A stretch of DNA of 64,000 bases from Pseudomonas protegens (GCF_003363755.1 NZ_CP031396.1:1240001-1304000), one strand, 5' to 3'. Counted from the stretch's first letter, positions 34,534 to 44,923 are shown. Numbers and translations are program-made. Notes: a model not told the origin generated them from the letters alone.

Positions 34534-34890
34534 GTGGAAATCTTCAAAGAATTTACCTTCGAATCCGCCCATCGCCTGCCTTTCGTGCCCGAGGGCCATA
34601 AGTGCGGCCGCCTGCATGGCCACTCGTTCAAGGTGGCAATCCACCTCAGCGGCGAGGTCGACGCGCACACCGGCTGGATTCGCGACTTCTCGGAAATCAA
34701 GGCCATCTTCAAGCCGCTCTACGAGCGCCTGGACCACAACTACCTGAACGACATCCCCGGCCTGGAAAACCCCACCAGCGAAGTCCTGGCCAAGTGGATC
34801 TGGAACGAACTCAAGCCGCTGCTGCCGGAGCTTTCGGCGATTCGCATCCACGAAACCTGCACCAGCGGCTGCATCTACCGCGGCGAGTAA
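34534..34890 (+). CDS. queD: QueD, 6-carboxy-tetrahydropterin synthase
   Basis: A 118-residue enzyme converting 7,8-dihydroneopterin triphosphate to 6-carboxy-tetrahydropterin in queuosine/preQ0 synthesis. Zinc ligands are His13 (SAHRL), His28 and His30 (LHGHSF), and catalytic Cys24 lies in [11 protein letters not shown]. The C-terminal [14 protein letters not shown] contains the catalytic Glu. Translation starts at GTG 34534. It is close to the next gene (34 nt), possibly cotranscribed. No preQ1 riboswitch was recognised upstream. Confidence 0.95.
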   Translation: MEIFKEFTFESAHRLPFVPEGHKCGRLHGHSFKVAIHLSGEVDAHTGWIRDFSEIKAIFKPLYERLDHNYLNDIPGLENPTSEVLAKWIWNELKPLLPELSAIRIHETCTSGCIYRGE

Positions 34891-34924
34891 GCCGAGCCAT
34901 CTACAGGTCGCAAGGAAGCTGCCC

Positions 34925-35431
34925 ATGAGCCCACGTATCTACCTCGCCGGTTTTGATGTGTTTCGCCGCGATGCCGTGGCCCATGGCCAATACCTCAAGC
35001 AACTGTGCAGCGCCCAGGGCCTGCACGGTCTGTTCCCCCTGGATAACCAGGCCCCGCAGAACCTCTCGCCAGAAGCCACCGCGCAGTGGATCTGCCAGCA
35101 GAACCTGGCCATGATCCGCGCCTGCGACGCCCTGCTGGCCAACCTCAACGACTTTCGCGGCCTGGAGCCGGATTCCGGCACCGCCTTCGAAGTGGGCGCG
35201 GCCATCGCCCTGGGCAAGCCGGTGTGGGCCTACTTCAGCGGCCCCGCGACCCTGCGCCAGCAAGTACCCCACGACGCCCAGGGCCGCGATGCCCAGGGCT
35301 TTGCGGTGGAAGATTTCAACCTGCCGCGCAACCTGATGCTGGCCTGCACCTGGAGCGGTCGTAGCAGCTGTGTGGAAACAGCCATCCGTGACCTCGGGCA
35401 CTGGTTGAACGCAGCCCCTGCGGCCCACTGA
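34925..35431 (+). CDS. Nucleoside 2-deoxyribosyltransferase-family protein
   Basis: A 168-residue cytosolic protein. The N-terminal IYLAGFDVFR and the central DSGTAFEVGAAIALGKPVWAY are the family's binding loop and catalytic Glu region; CDALLANLNDFRG supplies the preceding strand. Members exchange or hydrolyse the N-glycosidic bond of deoxynucleosides or nucleotides. Proximity to queD and, further on, codBA suggests nucleobase salvage, but that link is loose. Confidence 0.88.
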   Translation: MSPRIYLAGFDVFRRDAVAHGQYLKQLCSAQGLHGLFPLDNQAPQNLSPEATAQWICQQNLAMIRACDALLANLNDFRGLEPDSGTAFEVGAAIALGKPVWAYFSGPATLRQQVPHDAQGRDAQGFAVEDFNLPRNLMLACTWSGRSSCVETAIRDLGHWLNAAPAAH

Positions 35432-35505
35432 AGATAACCAGCAGCGTCACTTTCTGCCGAAAACGACCCCATCGGACAAAAGCCTTGTTTTGTCGCGAAG
35501 GCCGA

Positions 35506-35521
35506 TGTTATGTTTCTAACA
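35506..35521. promoter_or_regulatory. Inverted repeat upstream of the RpiR gene
   Basis: TGTTA-N6-TAACA lies about 60 nt upstream of the RpiR-family start, in an AT-rich promoter region that also holds AATAACATTT. It is a candidate operator for autoregulation. Confidence 0.4.
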
Positions 35522-35578
35522 CAAATTACAAAAATGAAACTTCAATAACATTTCCCGCGAACGCCTTGCGAGATGGTC

Positions 35579-36433
35579 ATGGACAAGAACAGTTTCCAAG
35601 TCACCCTGGAACAGCAGTTTGCAAGCCTGACGCCCACCGGCAAGCGCATCGCCACCTACCTGTTGGCCAACCTCCAGCAGTTGCCTTTCGAGACCGCCGA
35701 CAGCATCGCCCAGCAAGCCGGCACCACGGGGATTTCCGTGGGGCGCTTCCTGCGCTCGTTGGGCTACCGCAACCTCGATGACGTCAAGCAAGGCCTGCGC
35801 GGCGATGCCCCGGCCTCCTGGCTGATCACCGACCGGCTCGGCGCGTTTCGCAGCGAAGCCCATCAGGACGACGCCCTGGAGCGCTCGATGCATCGCGAGA
35901 TCGAGGCCATCCAGCACGTCTACGGCCTGGCCCGCAGCCAGGTGTTCGCCGACATCGTGCGGCAGATCGTCGAGGCCGACGCGGTGTTCATCATCGGCAT
36001 CCAGTCGACCCGGGGCATCCTCAACGCCTTCCACAGCCACCTGGAATACATCCGGCCCAAGGTCTATTACGTCGACGGCCTGTCGGGCATCTACGCGGAA
36101 ACCCTGAACTCGGGCTTCGCCAAGCCCTACGCGATCATTTCCGACTTTCGCGCCTACTCCGCCGTCACCCAGACCTTCTGCGAAGTGGCCAACGCCAACG
36201 CCCTGCCCCTGGCCCTGGTCACCGACCTGCAGTGCCCCTGGGCTCGGGACTACCCGCTGGACCTGCTGCAACTGAAAACCGATGTCGGCCAGTTCTGGGA
36301 TTCCCTGGCGCCGCTGACCTGCCTGTTCAACCTGATGGTGTCCGCGGTGGCCGAGGGCTATGGCGAGCGCCTGGATGAGCGCCTGGCGAAGAACCGAGCG
36401 TTGCAGGAAGCCTTCGGCCAGTTCGAATCCTGA
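35579..36433 (+). CDS. MurR/RpiR-family transcriptional regulator
   Basis: A 284-residue regulator with an N-terminal HTH_6 domain (LTPTGKRIATYLLANL, then DSIAQQAGTTGISVGRFLRSLGY) and a C-terminal SIS domain (about 120-260) that binds phosphosugars in relatives. The start is MDKNSFQVT; an ATG two codons upstream is also possible. It sits immediately before ddpX and is likely the local regulator of the D,D-dipeptide operon, perhaps sensing a muropeptide-derived sugar. Confidence 0.88.
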   Translation: MDKNSFQVTLEQQFASLTPTGKRIATYLLANLQQLPFETADSIAQQAGTTGISVGRFLRSLGYRNLDDVKQGLRGDAPASWLITDRLGAFRSEAHQDDALERSMHREIEAIQHVYGLARSQVFADIVRQIVEADAVFIIGIQSTRGILNAFHSHLEYIRPKVYYVDGLSGIYAETLNSGFAKPYAIISDFRAYSAVTQTFCEVANANALPLALVTDLQCPWARDYPLDLLQLKTDVGQFWDSLAPLTCLFNLMVSAVAEGYGERLDERLAKNRALQEAFGQFES

Positions 36434-36465
36434 CCTTCAAGCGTGCCCCAAGATGGAGTGAGTGA

Positions 36466-37023
36466 GTGAACAACAGCCCCCTTGTCGAAATCGACGCCCA
36501 GCGCCACCAACTGGAAATCGACCTGGTCTACGCCAGCGCCGACAACCTGGCCGGCCAGGTGATCTACCGCAACGCCCGCTGCCTGCTGCACAAGGACGCC
36601 GCGGCCTGCCTGTACAAGGCCAGCCAGCTGGCGCGCATGGCTGGCCTGGGCCTGCGCATCTACGACGCCTACCGCCCGGCCTACGCCCAGCAACTGCTGT
36701 GGCAGGCCCTGCCCGACCCGGACTACGTGCGCGACCCGCGCCTGGGCTCGCACCACACCCGCGGCGTGGCCGTGGACCTGACCCTGGTGGATGAATCTGG
36801 CGAGCCCCTGGACATGGGCACCGCCTTCGATGCCATGGAGCCCAAGTCGCACCAGTTCTACAGCGACCTGCCGCCCCAGGTGCAGCGCAATCGCCTGCTG
36901 CTGCTGGGGATCATGCTCAGCGCCGGCTTCGAGGCGATCCCCACCGAGTGGTGGCACTACGAGCTGCCCAACGCCGAGGACTTCCCCCTGATCCAGGAGC
37001 ACGACCAGCCCTTCGAACACTGA
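36466..37023 (+). CDS. ddpX: DdpX, zinc D-Ala-D-Ala dipeptidase
   Basis: A 185-residue VanX-type metallopeptidase that hydrolyses D-Ala-D-Ala. The SxHxxGxAxD motif is at 95-104 (ligands His97 and Asp104), and ExWH is at 161-164 (catalytic Glu161, ligand His164). Arg70 in YDAYRP corresponds to the transition-state Arg. Translation starts at GTG 36466, with GGAG 8 nt upstream. There is no signal peptide, so it acts in the cytosol on dipeptides imported by the DdpABCDF transporter encoded next. Confidence 0.93.
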   Translation: MNNSPLVEIDAQRHQLEIDLVYASADNLAGQVIYRNARCLLHKDAAACLYKASQLARMAGLGLRIYDAYRPAYAQQLLWQALPDPDYVRDPRLGSHHTRGVAVDLTLVDESGEPLDMGTAFDAMEPKSHQFYSDLPPQVQRNRLLLLGIMLSAGFEAIPTEWWHYELPNAEDFPLIQEHDQPFEH

Positions 37024-37172
37024 TCTCCCGTTCCCCAACCGGCCACAACAACAGGCAGCTAACTGCCCCAAGCCGGTCGTACTGCAACACCGCTTCAGCA
37101 ACAACTGCCCGGTTATAGCTTTTATAAAAAACCTGACGAACTTCCCAACATCGAATGATCAAGGAAACCGGC

Positions 37173-38750
37173 ATGACCCCCAATCTGCGCAATAACCCTG
37201 ATGTGCGTCTGTCCACCCGTGTCGCCCTGTCGCTGCTGTGCGCCGCCCTGAGCCTGGGCGCCTGGCAGGCGGCCAGCGCCGCCGCGCCCAAGGACACCCT
37301 GATGATCGGCAAGGCCGCCGACCCGCAGACCCTCGACCCGGCCGTGACCATCGACAACAACGACTGGGCCGTGACCTACCCGGCCTACCAGAAGCTGGTG
37401 ACCTACAAGGTCGAGAACGGCAAGGGCAGCACCGAAGTCCAGGGCGACCTGGCCGAGAGCTGGAGCACCTCCGCCGACAACCTGACCTGGGACTTCAAGC
37501 TCAAGCCCGGCAACAAGTTCGATGACGGCAAGCCGGTGGACGCCGCGGCGGTGAAGTTCTCCTTCGACCGCCTGATGCAGCTCAAGCAAGGTCCGTCCGG
37601 GGCCTTCCCGGATGACATGAGCGTGGCCGTGGTCGACCCGCTGACCGTGCGCTTCACCCTGAAGAAGCCCTACGCGCCCTTCCTCTACACCCTGGCCCAC
37701 AACGGCGGCGGCATCATCAACCCGGACGTGGCCAACAAGGGCGAAGACGTCAACGCCTACCTGTCGACCCACACCGCCGGCTCCGGGGCCTTCCGCCTGA
37801 GCAACTGGCAGAAGGGCCAGTCGCTGACGCTGGAGCCCAACAGCTACTACGCAGGCCCCAAGCCGAGCCTGAACAAGGTGGTGATCAAGATCATCAGCGA
37901 AGCCTCGGTGCGCCGCCTGCAACTGGAGCGCGGCGACCTGGACATCATCGAGGACATGCCCGAAGACCAGCTCGGCACCCTGGCCGGCAAGTCCGGGGTG
38001 GTGATCCAGACCTTCCCCTCGCTGCGGGTCAACTACCTGTACCTGAACAACCAGCGTGCGCCCCTGGACAACGTCGAGGCGCGCCAGGCACTGGTCCAGG
38101 CCATCGACTACAAAGGCATCGTCGACGGCATCCTCAAGGGCCAGGCCAAGCTGATGAACGGGCCGATCCCCGACGGCATGTGGTCCCACGACCCGAGCCT
38201 GCCGCTGATGCAGCAGAACCTCGACGGCGCCAAGGCCAGCCTGGCCAAGGTCCCGCAGAAGATCAGCAACCTGACCTACCTGTACTCGGACAAGGACGCC
38301 AACTGGGAGTCCATCGGCCTGACCCTGCAAGCGGGCCTGGCGCCCCTGGGCATCAACCTGAAGATGGAAAAACTGGCCAACGCCACCATGCGTGAACGGG
38401 TCGGCAAGGGTGACTACGACGTGGCCATCGGCTCCTGGAGCCCGGACTTCGCCGACCCCTACATGTTCATGAACTTCTGGTTCGACTCCAGCCTGCAGGG
38501 CCTGCCGGGCAACCGCTCGTTCTACAGCAACCCCGAAGTGGACAGCCTGATCCGCGAAGCGGCGGCCACCAACGACACCGCCAAGCGCATCGAGCTGTAC
38601 CAGAAGGCGCAGAAGATCGTCCTCAAGGACAACGTCTACGCCTACCTGTACCAGAAGAACTACAGCCTGCCGATGCGTGATTCGGTGAAGGGCTACGTGT
38701 TCCATCCGATGCTGGAACAGGTGTTCAACATCGCTGAAATCAGCAAGTAG
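37173..38750 (+). CDS. ddpA: DdpA, periplasmic D,D-dipeptide-binding protein
   Basis: A 525-residue SBP_bac_5 (DppA/OppA-type) solute-binding protein with a signal peptide (about 1-36, ending ASAAA). Characteristic features are GKAADPQTLDPAV, LAESWSTSADNLTWDFKLKPG and FSFDRL. Synteny with ddpX and two permease plus two ATPase genes indicates D-Ala-D-Ala as ligand, though single SBP sequences do not distinguish dipeptides. The start MTPNLRNNP is preferred over ATG 37155 for AAGGA spacing. A TATAAAA element and TTATA-N5-TATAA lie near 37113-37127. Confidence 0.9.
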   Translation: MTPNLRNNPDVRLSTRVALSLLCAALSLGAWQAASAAAPKDTLMIGKAADPQTLDPAVTIDNNDWAVTYPAYQKLVTYKVENGKGSTEVQGDLAESWSTSADNLTWDFKLKPGNKFDDGKPVDAAAVKFSFDRLMQLKQGPSGAFPDDMSVAVVDPLTVRFTLKKPYAPFLYTLAHNGGGIINPDVANKGEDVNAYLSTHTAGSGAFRLSNWQKGQSLTLEPNSYYAGPKPSLNKVVIKIISEASVRRLQLERGDLDIIEDMPEDQLGTLAGKSGVVIQTFPSLRVNYLYLNNQRAPLDNVEARQALVQAIDYKGIVDGILKGQAKLMNGPIPDGMWSHDPSLPLMQQNLDGAKASLAKVPQKISNLTYLYSDKDANWESIGLTLQAGLAPLGINLKMEKLANATMRERVGKGDYDVAIGSWSPDFADPYMFMNFWFDSSLQGLPGNRSFYSNPEVDSLIREAAATNDTAKRIELYQKAQKIVLKDNVYAYLYQKNYSLPMRDSVKGYVFHPMLEQVFNIAEISK

Positions 38751-38813
38751 GGCCGCGCCTGCAGTCCCCGTCGCCGGCCCCTGAACCGGGTCGGTGCCGG
38801 GTTGCCGTGTCCC

Positions 38814-38841
38814 CGGCGGGGCACCGCTGTTGCCCCCGCCG
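38814..38841 (+). terminator. Intercistronic hairpin after ddpA
   Basis: CGGCGGGGC pairs with GCCCCCGCCG (one bulge) over a 9-nt loop in the 118-nt gap between ddpA and ddpB. Such stems commonly stabilise the binding-protein mRNA and reduce read-through into the permease genes. Confidence 0.5.
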
Positions 38842-38868
38842 TTCGTCAAGCGTTAACGAGGTTGCCTC

Positions 38869-39885
38869 ATGGCCTTCCTGAATATGTTGCGCAAACGCCT
38901 GCTCGGCCTGTTGCTGGTCGTGGTCGGGGTTTCGCTGATTACCTTCACCATCTCGCACCTGATTCCCGGTGATCCGGCGCGGCTGATCGCCGGCGACCGG
39001 GCCAGCGATGCCATCGTGCAGAACATCCGCCACCAGTTGGGCCTGGACCTGCCGCTGTACCAGCAGTACGGGCGCTACATGCTCGACCTGCTGCACGGCG
39101 ACCTGGGCACCTCGATCCGCACCAGCCGCCCGGTGCTGGAAGACCTGCAGAACTTCTTCCCGGCGACTCTGGAGCTGGCCCTGGCGGCGCTGCTGCTGTC
39201 GGTGCTGGTGGGCGTGCCGCTGGGGGTGCTGTCGGCGGTCTATCACAACCGCTTTATCGATCAGATCGCCCGCACCCTGGCGGTCACCGGGATTTCCACC
39301 CCGGCGTTCTGGCTGGGCTTGGGGCTGATCCTGCTGTTCTACGGCAACCTGGGCTGGCTGCCCGGCAGCGGGCGCCTGGACGAGGGCCTGGAGCCGCCGC
39401 CAACCATCAGCGGCTTCTACCTGATCGACTCGCTGCTGGCCGGGGATATTCCACTGTTCCTCAATGCCCTGCAGCACCTGATCCTGCCGGCGGTGACCCT
39501 GGGCTTCGTCAACCTCGGGGTGGTGGCGCGGCAGATCCGCTCGGCGATGCTCGACCAGCTCGGCGAGGACTACATCCGCACCGCCCGGGCCTACGGCCTG
39601 TCGCGCTGGGCGGTGATTTTGCGCCACGCCCTGCCCAATGCGCTGATCCCCTCGGTGACGGTGCTCGGCCTGACCCTGGGCGACCTGCTGTACGGCGCGG
39701 TGCTGACCGAGACGGTGTTCGCCTGGCCGGGCATGGGCGCCTACGTGGTGAAGTCGATCCAGGCCCTGGATTTCCCGGCGGTGATGGGCTTCGCGATCCT
39801 GGTGTCATTCATTTATGTGCTGCTGAACATGGCGATCGACCTGTTGTACCGGGTGATCGACCCGCGCATTGGCGAGGTAAATTGA
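38869..39885 (+). CDS. ddpB: DdpB, ABC dipeptide permease
   Basis: A 338-residue DppB-type permease with six membrane helices. The N-terminal RKRLLGLLLVVVGVSLITFTISHLIPGDPAR is typical of the family. The EAA-like cytoplasmic loop reads EDYIRTARAYGLSRWAVILRHALPNA. It forms a heterodimer with DdpC in the inner membrane. The next gene starts 1 nt after its stop. Confidence 0.93.
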   Translation: MAFLNMLRKRLLGLLLVVVGVSLITFTISHLIPGDPARLIAGDRASDAIVQNIRHQLGLDLPLYQQYGRYMLDLLHGDLGTSIRTSRPVLEDLQNFFPATLELALAALLLSVLVGVPLGVLSAVYHNRFIDQIARTLAVTGISTPAFWLGLGLILLFYGNLGWLPGSGRLDEGLEPPPTISGFYLIDSLLAGDIPLFLNALQHLILPAVTLGFVNLGVVARQIRSAMLDQLGEDYIRTARAYGLSRWAVILRHALPNALIPSVTVLGLTLGDLLYGAVLTETVFAWPGMGAYVVKSIQALDFPAVMGFAILVSFIYVLLNMAIDLLYRVIDPRIGEVN

Positions 39886-39886
39886 G

Positions 39887-40786
39887 ATGTCCGCTCCCTT
39901 GAACATTCCCCTGCCGCTGCCCGTGGCCCAGGCCAACGGCTGGCGCGCGCGCCTGGCCTACCTGGGCTACCGCGTGCGGCAAAGCCCGCTGACCATCGCC
40001 GGGCTGTGCATGACCCTGCTGGTGCTGCTGTGCATGGCCTTCGCCCCCTGGCTGTCGAGCCATGACCCCAACGCCCTGAACCTGGCCCAGCGCCTGGCCG
40101 CCCCCAGCGCCGCCCACTGGTTCGGCACCGACGAAGTCGGCCGCGACCTGTTCAGCCGGGTGCTCCACGGCAGCCGCCAGTCGGTGGGCGTGGGCCTGTT
40201 CGTGGCCTTCGCCTCGTGCCTGGCCGGGGGCCTCTTGGGCTGCATGTCGGGGATCATCGGCGGGCGCTTCGACAGCCTGATCATGCGCCTGATGGACATC
40301 ATGCTGTCGGTGCCGTCGCTGGTGCTGATCATGGCCCTGGCCGCCGCCCTGGGCCCGAGCCTGTTCAACGCCATGCTGGCGATCACCCTGGTGCGCATTC
40401 CGTTCTACGTGCGACTGGCCCGGGGCCAGGCCCTGAGCATCCGCCAGATGGGCTACGTCAAGGCGGCGCAGACCTACGGCGCCGGGCGCTGGCACATCGT
40501 CAGCTGGCACGTGGGGCGCAACGCCATGCCGCCATTGCTGGTGCAACTGAGCCTGGACATCGGCAGCGCCATCCTCATGGCCTCGGCCCTGGGCTTCATT
40601 GGCCTGGGCGCGCAGCAGCCCACCGCCGAATGGGGGGCGATGGTGGCCACCGGGCGCAACTTCATCCTCGACAACTGGTGGTACTCGACCTTTCCCGGGC
40701 TGGCGATCCTGTTCACCGCCACCGGTTTCAACCTGCTGGGTGACGGCATCCGTGACCTGCTCGACCCACGGCAACAGGGGAAATGA
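39887..40786 (+). CDS. ddpC: DdpC, ABC dipeptide permease
   Basis: A 299-residue DppC-type permease. It has the N-terminal OppC_N segment (SPLTIAGLCMTLLVLLCMAFAPWL) and FGTDEVGRDLFSRVLHGSRQS, both family hallmarks. The EAA loop is YVKAAQTYGAGRWHIVSWHVGRNAMPP. Its stop overlaps an ATG of the ATPase gene. Confidence 0.93.
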   Translation: MSAPLNIPLPLPVAQANGWRARLAYLGYRVRQSPLTIAGLCMTLLVLLCMAFAPWLSSHDPNALNLAQRLAAPSAAHWFGTDEVGRDLFSRVLHGSRQSVGVGLFVAFASCLAGGLLGCMSGIIGGRFDSLIMRLMDIMLSVPSLVLIMALAAALGPSLFNAMLAITLVRIPFYVRLARGQALSIRQMGYVKAAQTYGAGRWHIVSWHVGRNAMPPLLVQLSLDIGSAILMASALGFIGLGAQQPTAEWGAMVATGRNFILDNWWYSTFPGLAILFTATGFNLLGDGIRDLLDPRQQGK

Positions 40787-40788
40787 CC

Positions 40789-41774
40789 ATGAGCTCATCC
40801 GCCGTCCTCAACATCGATAACCTGAGCCTGGAATTCCCCGCCTACCGCAGCAACGTGCAGGCCCTCAACGGCGTGTCGCTGCACGTCAACCCGGGGGAAA
40901 TCGTCGGCGTGGTCGGCGAGTCCGGCTCGGGCAAGTCGGTGACCGCCATGCTCAGCCTGCGCCTGCTGCCCGAGCGCAGCTACCGCATCACCTCCGGCAG
41001 CCTGTCGCTGCTGGGCCGCGACATGCTCGCCACCCCGGAAAAACAGCTGCTGCAGATCCGTGGCCGCGACGCGGCGATGATCTTCCAGGAGCCGATGACC
41101 GCCCTCAACCCGACCCGGCGCATCGGCCGGCAGATGCTCGACGTGATCATCCATCACCAGCGCCTGAGCCAGGACCAGGCCCGGGCCAAGGCCATCGCCC
41201 TGCTGCGCGACATGCACATCGCCGACCCCGAGCAGGTGCTCCAGGCCTACCCGTTCGAGCTGTCCGGCGGCATGCGCCAGCGGGTGATGATCGCCCTGGC
41301 GTTCTCCTGCGACCCGCAACTGCTGATCGCCGACGAACCGACCACCGCCCTGGACGTCACGGTGCAGCGCCAGGTGCTGCTGTTGCTGCGCGAGAAGGCG
41401 CGGCAACGGGGCACCGCGATCCTCTTGATCACCCATGACATGGCGGTGGTTTCGCAGTTCTGCGACCGGGTCTACGTGATGTACACCGGCGCCGTGGTCG
41501 AGCAAGGCAGCACCGCCCAGGTCATGCTCGACCCACAGCATCCCTACACCCGCGGCCTGCTCAGCGGCCTGCCGGAACAGGTGGTCCCCGGCGCGCCACT
41601 GCTGACCATTCCCGGGCAGGTGCCCAACCTCGCCCACCTGCCCGCTGGCTGCACCTTCCGCGAGCGCTGCCCGCAGGCCATGGCGATATGTGCCCAACGG
41701 CCACCACTGCATTCGATCAACGCCGGCGAGCAGCGCAAGAGCGCCTGCTGGCTGGCCGCCCCGGAGTCCGCCCA

Positions 41775-41778
<4 letters not shown>
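40789..41778 (+). CDS. ddpD: DdpD, ABC dipeptide importer ATPase
   Basis: A 329-residue ATPase: Walker A GESGSGKS, Q loop FQEPMTALNP, signature LSGGMRQRV, Walker B LLIADEPTTALD, H loop THD. The C-terminal oligopeptide-transporter extension contains the Cys-bearing GCTFRERCPQAMAIC, typical of Fe-S-carrying DppD-type subunits. ATG 40789 is chosen over ATG 40783, which overlaps the ddpC stop, because AGGGG is better spaced from it. Confidence 0.92.
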
Positions 41779-42746
<968 letters not shown>

Positions 42747-42752
42747 TCCAAG

Positions 42753-42783
42753 AGCACCACGCCGCCTGCCACGGCGTGGTGCT
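42753..42783 (+). terminator. Terminator of the ddp operon
   Basis: A perfect 12-bp stem AGCACCACGCCG/CGGCGTGGTGCT with a 7-nt loop lies 6 nt past the ddpF stop. The following T-run is short. Confidence 0.7.
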
Positions 42784-42847
42784 TGCTCCCTGCGCGCCAA
42801 GGGCTTAAAACAGGCGCCTTCTCTCTGACGCCGCAGGAACCCCACCC

Positions 42848-43471
42848 ATGGAAAGCCACTGGCTGACCCACGCCAAACGCTTGCAAGCCATCGCCTCCAC
42901 CGGCCTGCACTTCTGCAAGGACGTGCACGACCGCGAGCGCTACCAGGAAGTCGCCGACATCGCCCACGACATGCTCGCGCAACTGGGCAATGTGCCCGTG
43001 GAGCGCATCACCGATCTGGTCTCGGACTTTGCCCAGCGCTACTCGACGCCGATGGTCGAAGTGCGCGGCGCGCTGATCGAGGACGGCAAGATTCTGCTAG
43101 TGCGCGAGCAGCACGACGGCCTCTGGGCCCTGCCCGGGGGTTATGCCGACGTCGGCCTGTCGGCCAGCGAGAACGTGATCAAGGAAATCCACGAAGAGGC
43201 TGGGCTTGAGGTGTCGGTACGCGCCTTGTACGGCGTCCGGCACAAGGCCAAGGGCCCCTACAAGGCCGATCACCGCGACTTCTACAAGCTGTACTTTCTC
43301 TGCGAGCGCCACGGCGGCCCGGCGCCCGTGGCTGGCAGCGAAGCCAGCGAGGCCGGTTTCTTCGCCCCCGACCAGTTGCCGCCCCTGTCCCTGGGCCGCA
43401 CCGTGGAACGGGATATCCAGGAGGCCTTCGACTTTCATCAAGGCAAGACCACCCAGGTGCTGTTCGACTAA
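42848..43471 (+). CDS. Nudix hydrolase with N-terminal helical domain
   Basis: A 207-residue protein. About 60 N-terminal residues form the Nudix_N helical domain (HAKRLQAIASTGLHFC). The Nudix box region reads GGYADVGLSASENVIKEIHEEAGL: the second half KEIHEEAGL keeps the metal-binding Glu pair, while the canonical first Glu and the Arg of REUxEE are Leu and Lys, as is common in YjhB-like members. These often hydrolyse ADP-ribose or nucleotide sugars; the substrate here is unknown. It lies alone between the ddp and cod genes. Confidence 0.88.
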   Translation: MESHWLTHAKRLQAIASTGLHFCKDVHDRERYQEVADIAHDMLAQLGNVPVERITDLVSDFAQRYSTPMVEVRGALIEDGKILLVREQHDGLWALPGGYADVGLSASENVIKEIHEEAGLEVSVRALYGVRHKAKGPYKADHRDFYKLYFLCERHGGPAPVAGSEASEAGFFAPDQLPPLSLGRTVERDIQEAFDFHQGKTTQVLFD

Positions 43472-43508
43472 TCCACAGCGGCGTGGCGTGACTCAAGATG
43501 ACGCTGCC

Positions 43509-43525
43509 TGCACCGCTTTCGTGCC
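43509..43525 (+). promoter_or_regulatory. NtrC-like binding site upstream of codB
   Basis: GCAC-N7-GTGC (43510-43524), within TGCACC...GTGCC, matches the core of the NtrC consensus TGCACC-N5-GGTGCA. It lies about 90 bp upstream of a sigma-54-type promoter, a normal distance for an enhancer site. Confidence 0.6.
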
Positions 43526-43600
43526 GCTGCAGGCGCTCATTCGTGGCTCAATGCCCGCGATCGTCTATACCTGCCGGGCAGCCCCCGGTTGTCAGGCCGC

Positions 43601-43618
43601 TTGGCACGCTGGCTGCAA
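43601..43618 (+). promoter_or_regulatory. Sigma-54 (-24/-12) promoter of codB
   Basis: TTGGCACG-CTGG-CTGCAA matches the RpoN consensus TGGCACG-N4-TTGCA at all but one position, with correct GG/GC spacing. It ends 34 nt upstream of the codB ATG, predicting a leader of about 25 nt. Confidence 0.75.
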
Positions 43619-43651
43619 CAACCGGCTATCACTCCGACCAGGGACAGGCCC

Positions 43652-44923
43652 ATGACCCAGCACGAACCCGGCAACGACTACCCCTTGAGCGAAGTTCCGC
43701 AGCACGCCCGCAAGGGCCTGGCCTCCATGGCCATGGTGCTGCTGGGCTTCACCTTCTTCACCGCCACCATGTTCGCCGGCGGCAAGCTGGGGGTGGCGTT
43801 CGACTTCACCACCCTGCTGATGGTGATTGTCCTCGGCAACCTGCTGCTGGGGATCTACGCCGCGAGCCTGGGCTACATCGCCTTCAAGAGCGGGCTGAAC
43901 ACGGTGCTGATGGGGCGCTTGTGCTTCGGTGAACGGGGCAGCAAGCTCAGCGACCTGATCCTCGGCCTGACCCAGGTCGGCTGGTACGCCTGGGGCACCG
44001 CCACCGCGGCGGTGGTGCTGGGCAAGTATTTCCAGCTGGATCAGGGCGCGGTGCTGGGACTGATGCTGCTGTTCGGCATGGCCTTTTGCGCCACCGCCTA
44101 TGTCGGTTATCGCGGCCTGGAGATCCTGTCGTGGATCGCGGTGCCGGCCATGGGTCTGCTGCTGGTGCTGTCGATGACGGTGGCGACCACCCAGGTCGGC
44201 GGTCTCGACGGCCTGCTGGCCCTCAGCCCCAGCGCCACCATGGACCTGTCCACCGCCCTGACCCTGGTGTTCGGCACCTTTGTCAGCGGCGCCACCCAGG
44301 CCACCAACTGGACCCGTTTCTCCCGCTCGGCGCGGGTGGCGGTGAGCGCCAGCCTGATCGGTTTCTTCATCGGCAACGGCCTGATGGTGCTGATCGGTGC
44401 CTACGGCGCCATCGTCTACCAGCAGCCGGACGTGGTGGAAGTCTTGCTGCTGCAAGGCTTCGCCATGGCGGCCATGGCCATGCTGCTGCTGAACATCTGG
44501 AGCACCCAGGACAACACCATCTACAACTTCGCCGTGGCCGGCTGCAACCTGCTGCGCACCCAGCGGCGCAAGACCGTGACCCTGGTGGGCGCGCTGATCG
44601 GCACCCTGCTGGCGATGCTCGGCATGTACGACTTGCTGGTGCCTTATCTGGTGCTGCTGGGCACGGTGATTCCGCCGATTGGCGGGGTGATCATGGCCGA
44701 CTTCTTCTATCGCTGGCGCGGCCGCTACCCGCGTCTGGCCGACAGCCAGTTGCCGGCCTGGAACTGGCCAGGGCTGTGCGCCTATGGCCTGGGCACCCTG
44801 GCGGCTTTCTGCTCGCCCTGGGTCGCGCCGCTGGTGGGCATCGCGGCTGCCGGCCTGAGCTACATCCTGTTGAGCGCAATGCTGGGCGCACGCGTCCCCC
44901 AGGCCGCCGACATCCAGGCCTGA
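43652..44923 (+). CDS. codB: CodB, cytosine permease
   Basis: A 423-residue nucleobase:cation symporter-1 family transporter with about 12 helices. Family features are YPLSEVPQHARKGLASMAMVLLGFTFFTATMFAGGKLG, the substrate-site region SGATQATNWTRFSRSARVA and LNIWSTQDNTIYNFAVAGCNLL. The gene lies directly upstream of codA. The start MTQHEPGNDYPL is chosen because family similarity starts there, rather than the upstream GTG/ATG codons. A sigma-54-type promoter implies induction under nitrogen limitation. Confidence 0.93.
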   Translation: MTQHEPGNDYPLSEVPQHARKGLASMAMVLLGFTFFTATMFAGGKLGVAFDFTTLLMVIVLGNLLLGIYAASLGYIAFKSGLNTVLMGRLCFGERGSKLSDLILGLTQVGWYAWGTATAAVVLGKYFQLDQGAVLGLMLLFGMAFCATAYVGYRGLEILSWIAVPAMGLLLVLSMTVATTQVGGLDGLLALSPSATMDLSTALTLVFGTFVSGATQATNWTRFSRSARVAVSASLIGFFIGNGLMVLIGAYGAIVYQQPDVVEVLLLQGFAMAAMAMLLLNIWSTQDNTIYNFAVAGCNLLRTQRRKTVTLVGALIGTLLAMLGMYDLLVPYLVLLGTVIPPIGGVIMADFFYRWRGRYPRLADSQLPAWNWPGLCAYGLGTLAAFCSPWVAPLVGIAAAGLSYILLSAMLGARVPQAADIQA

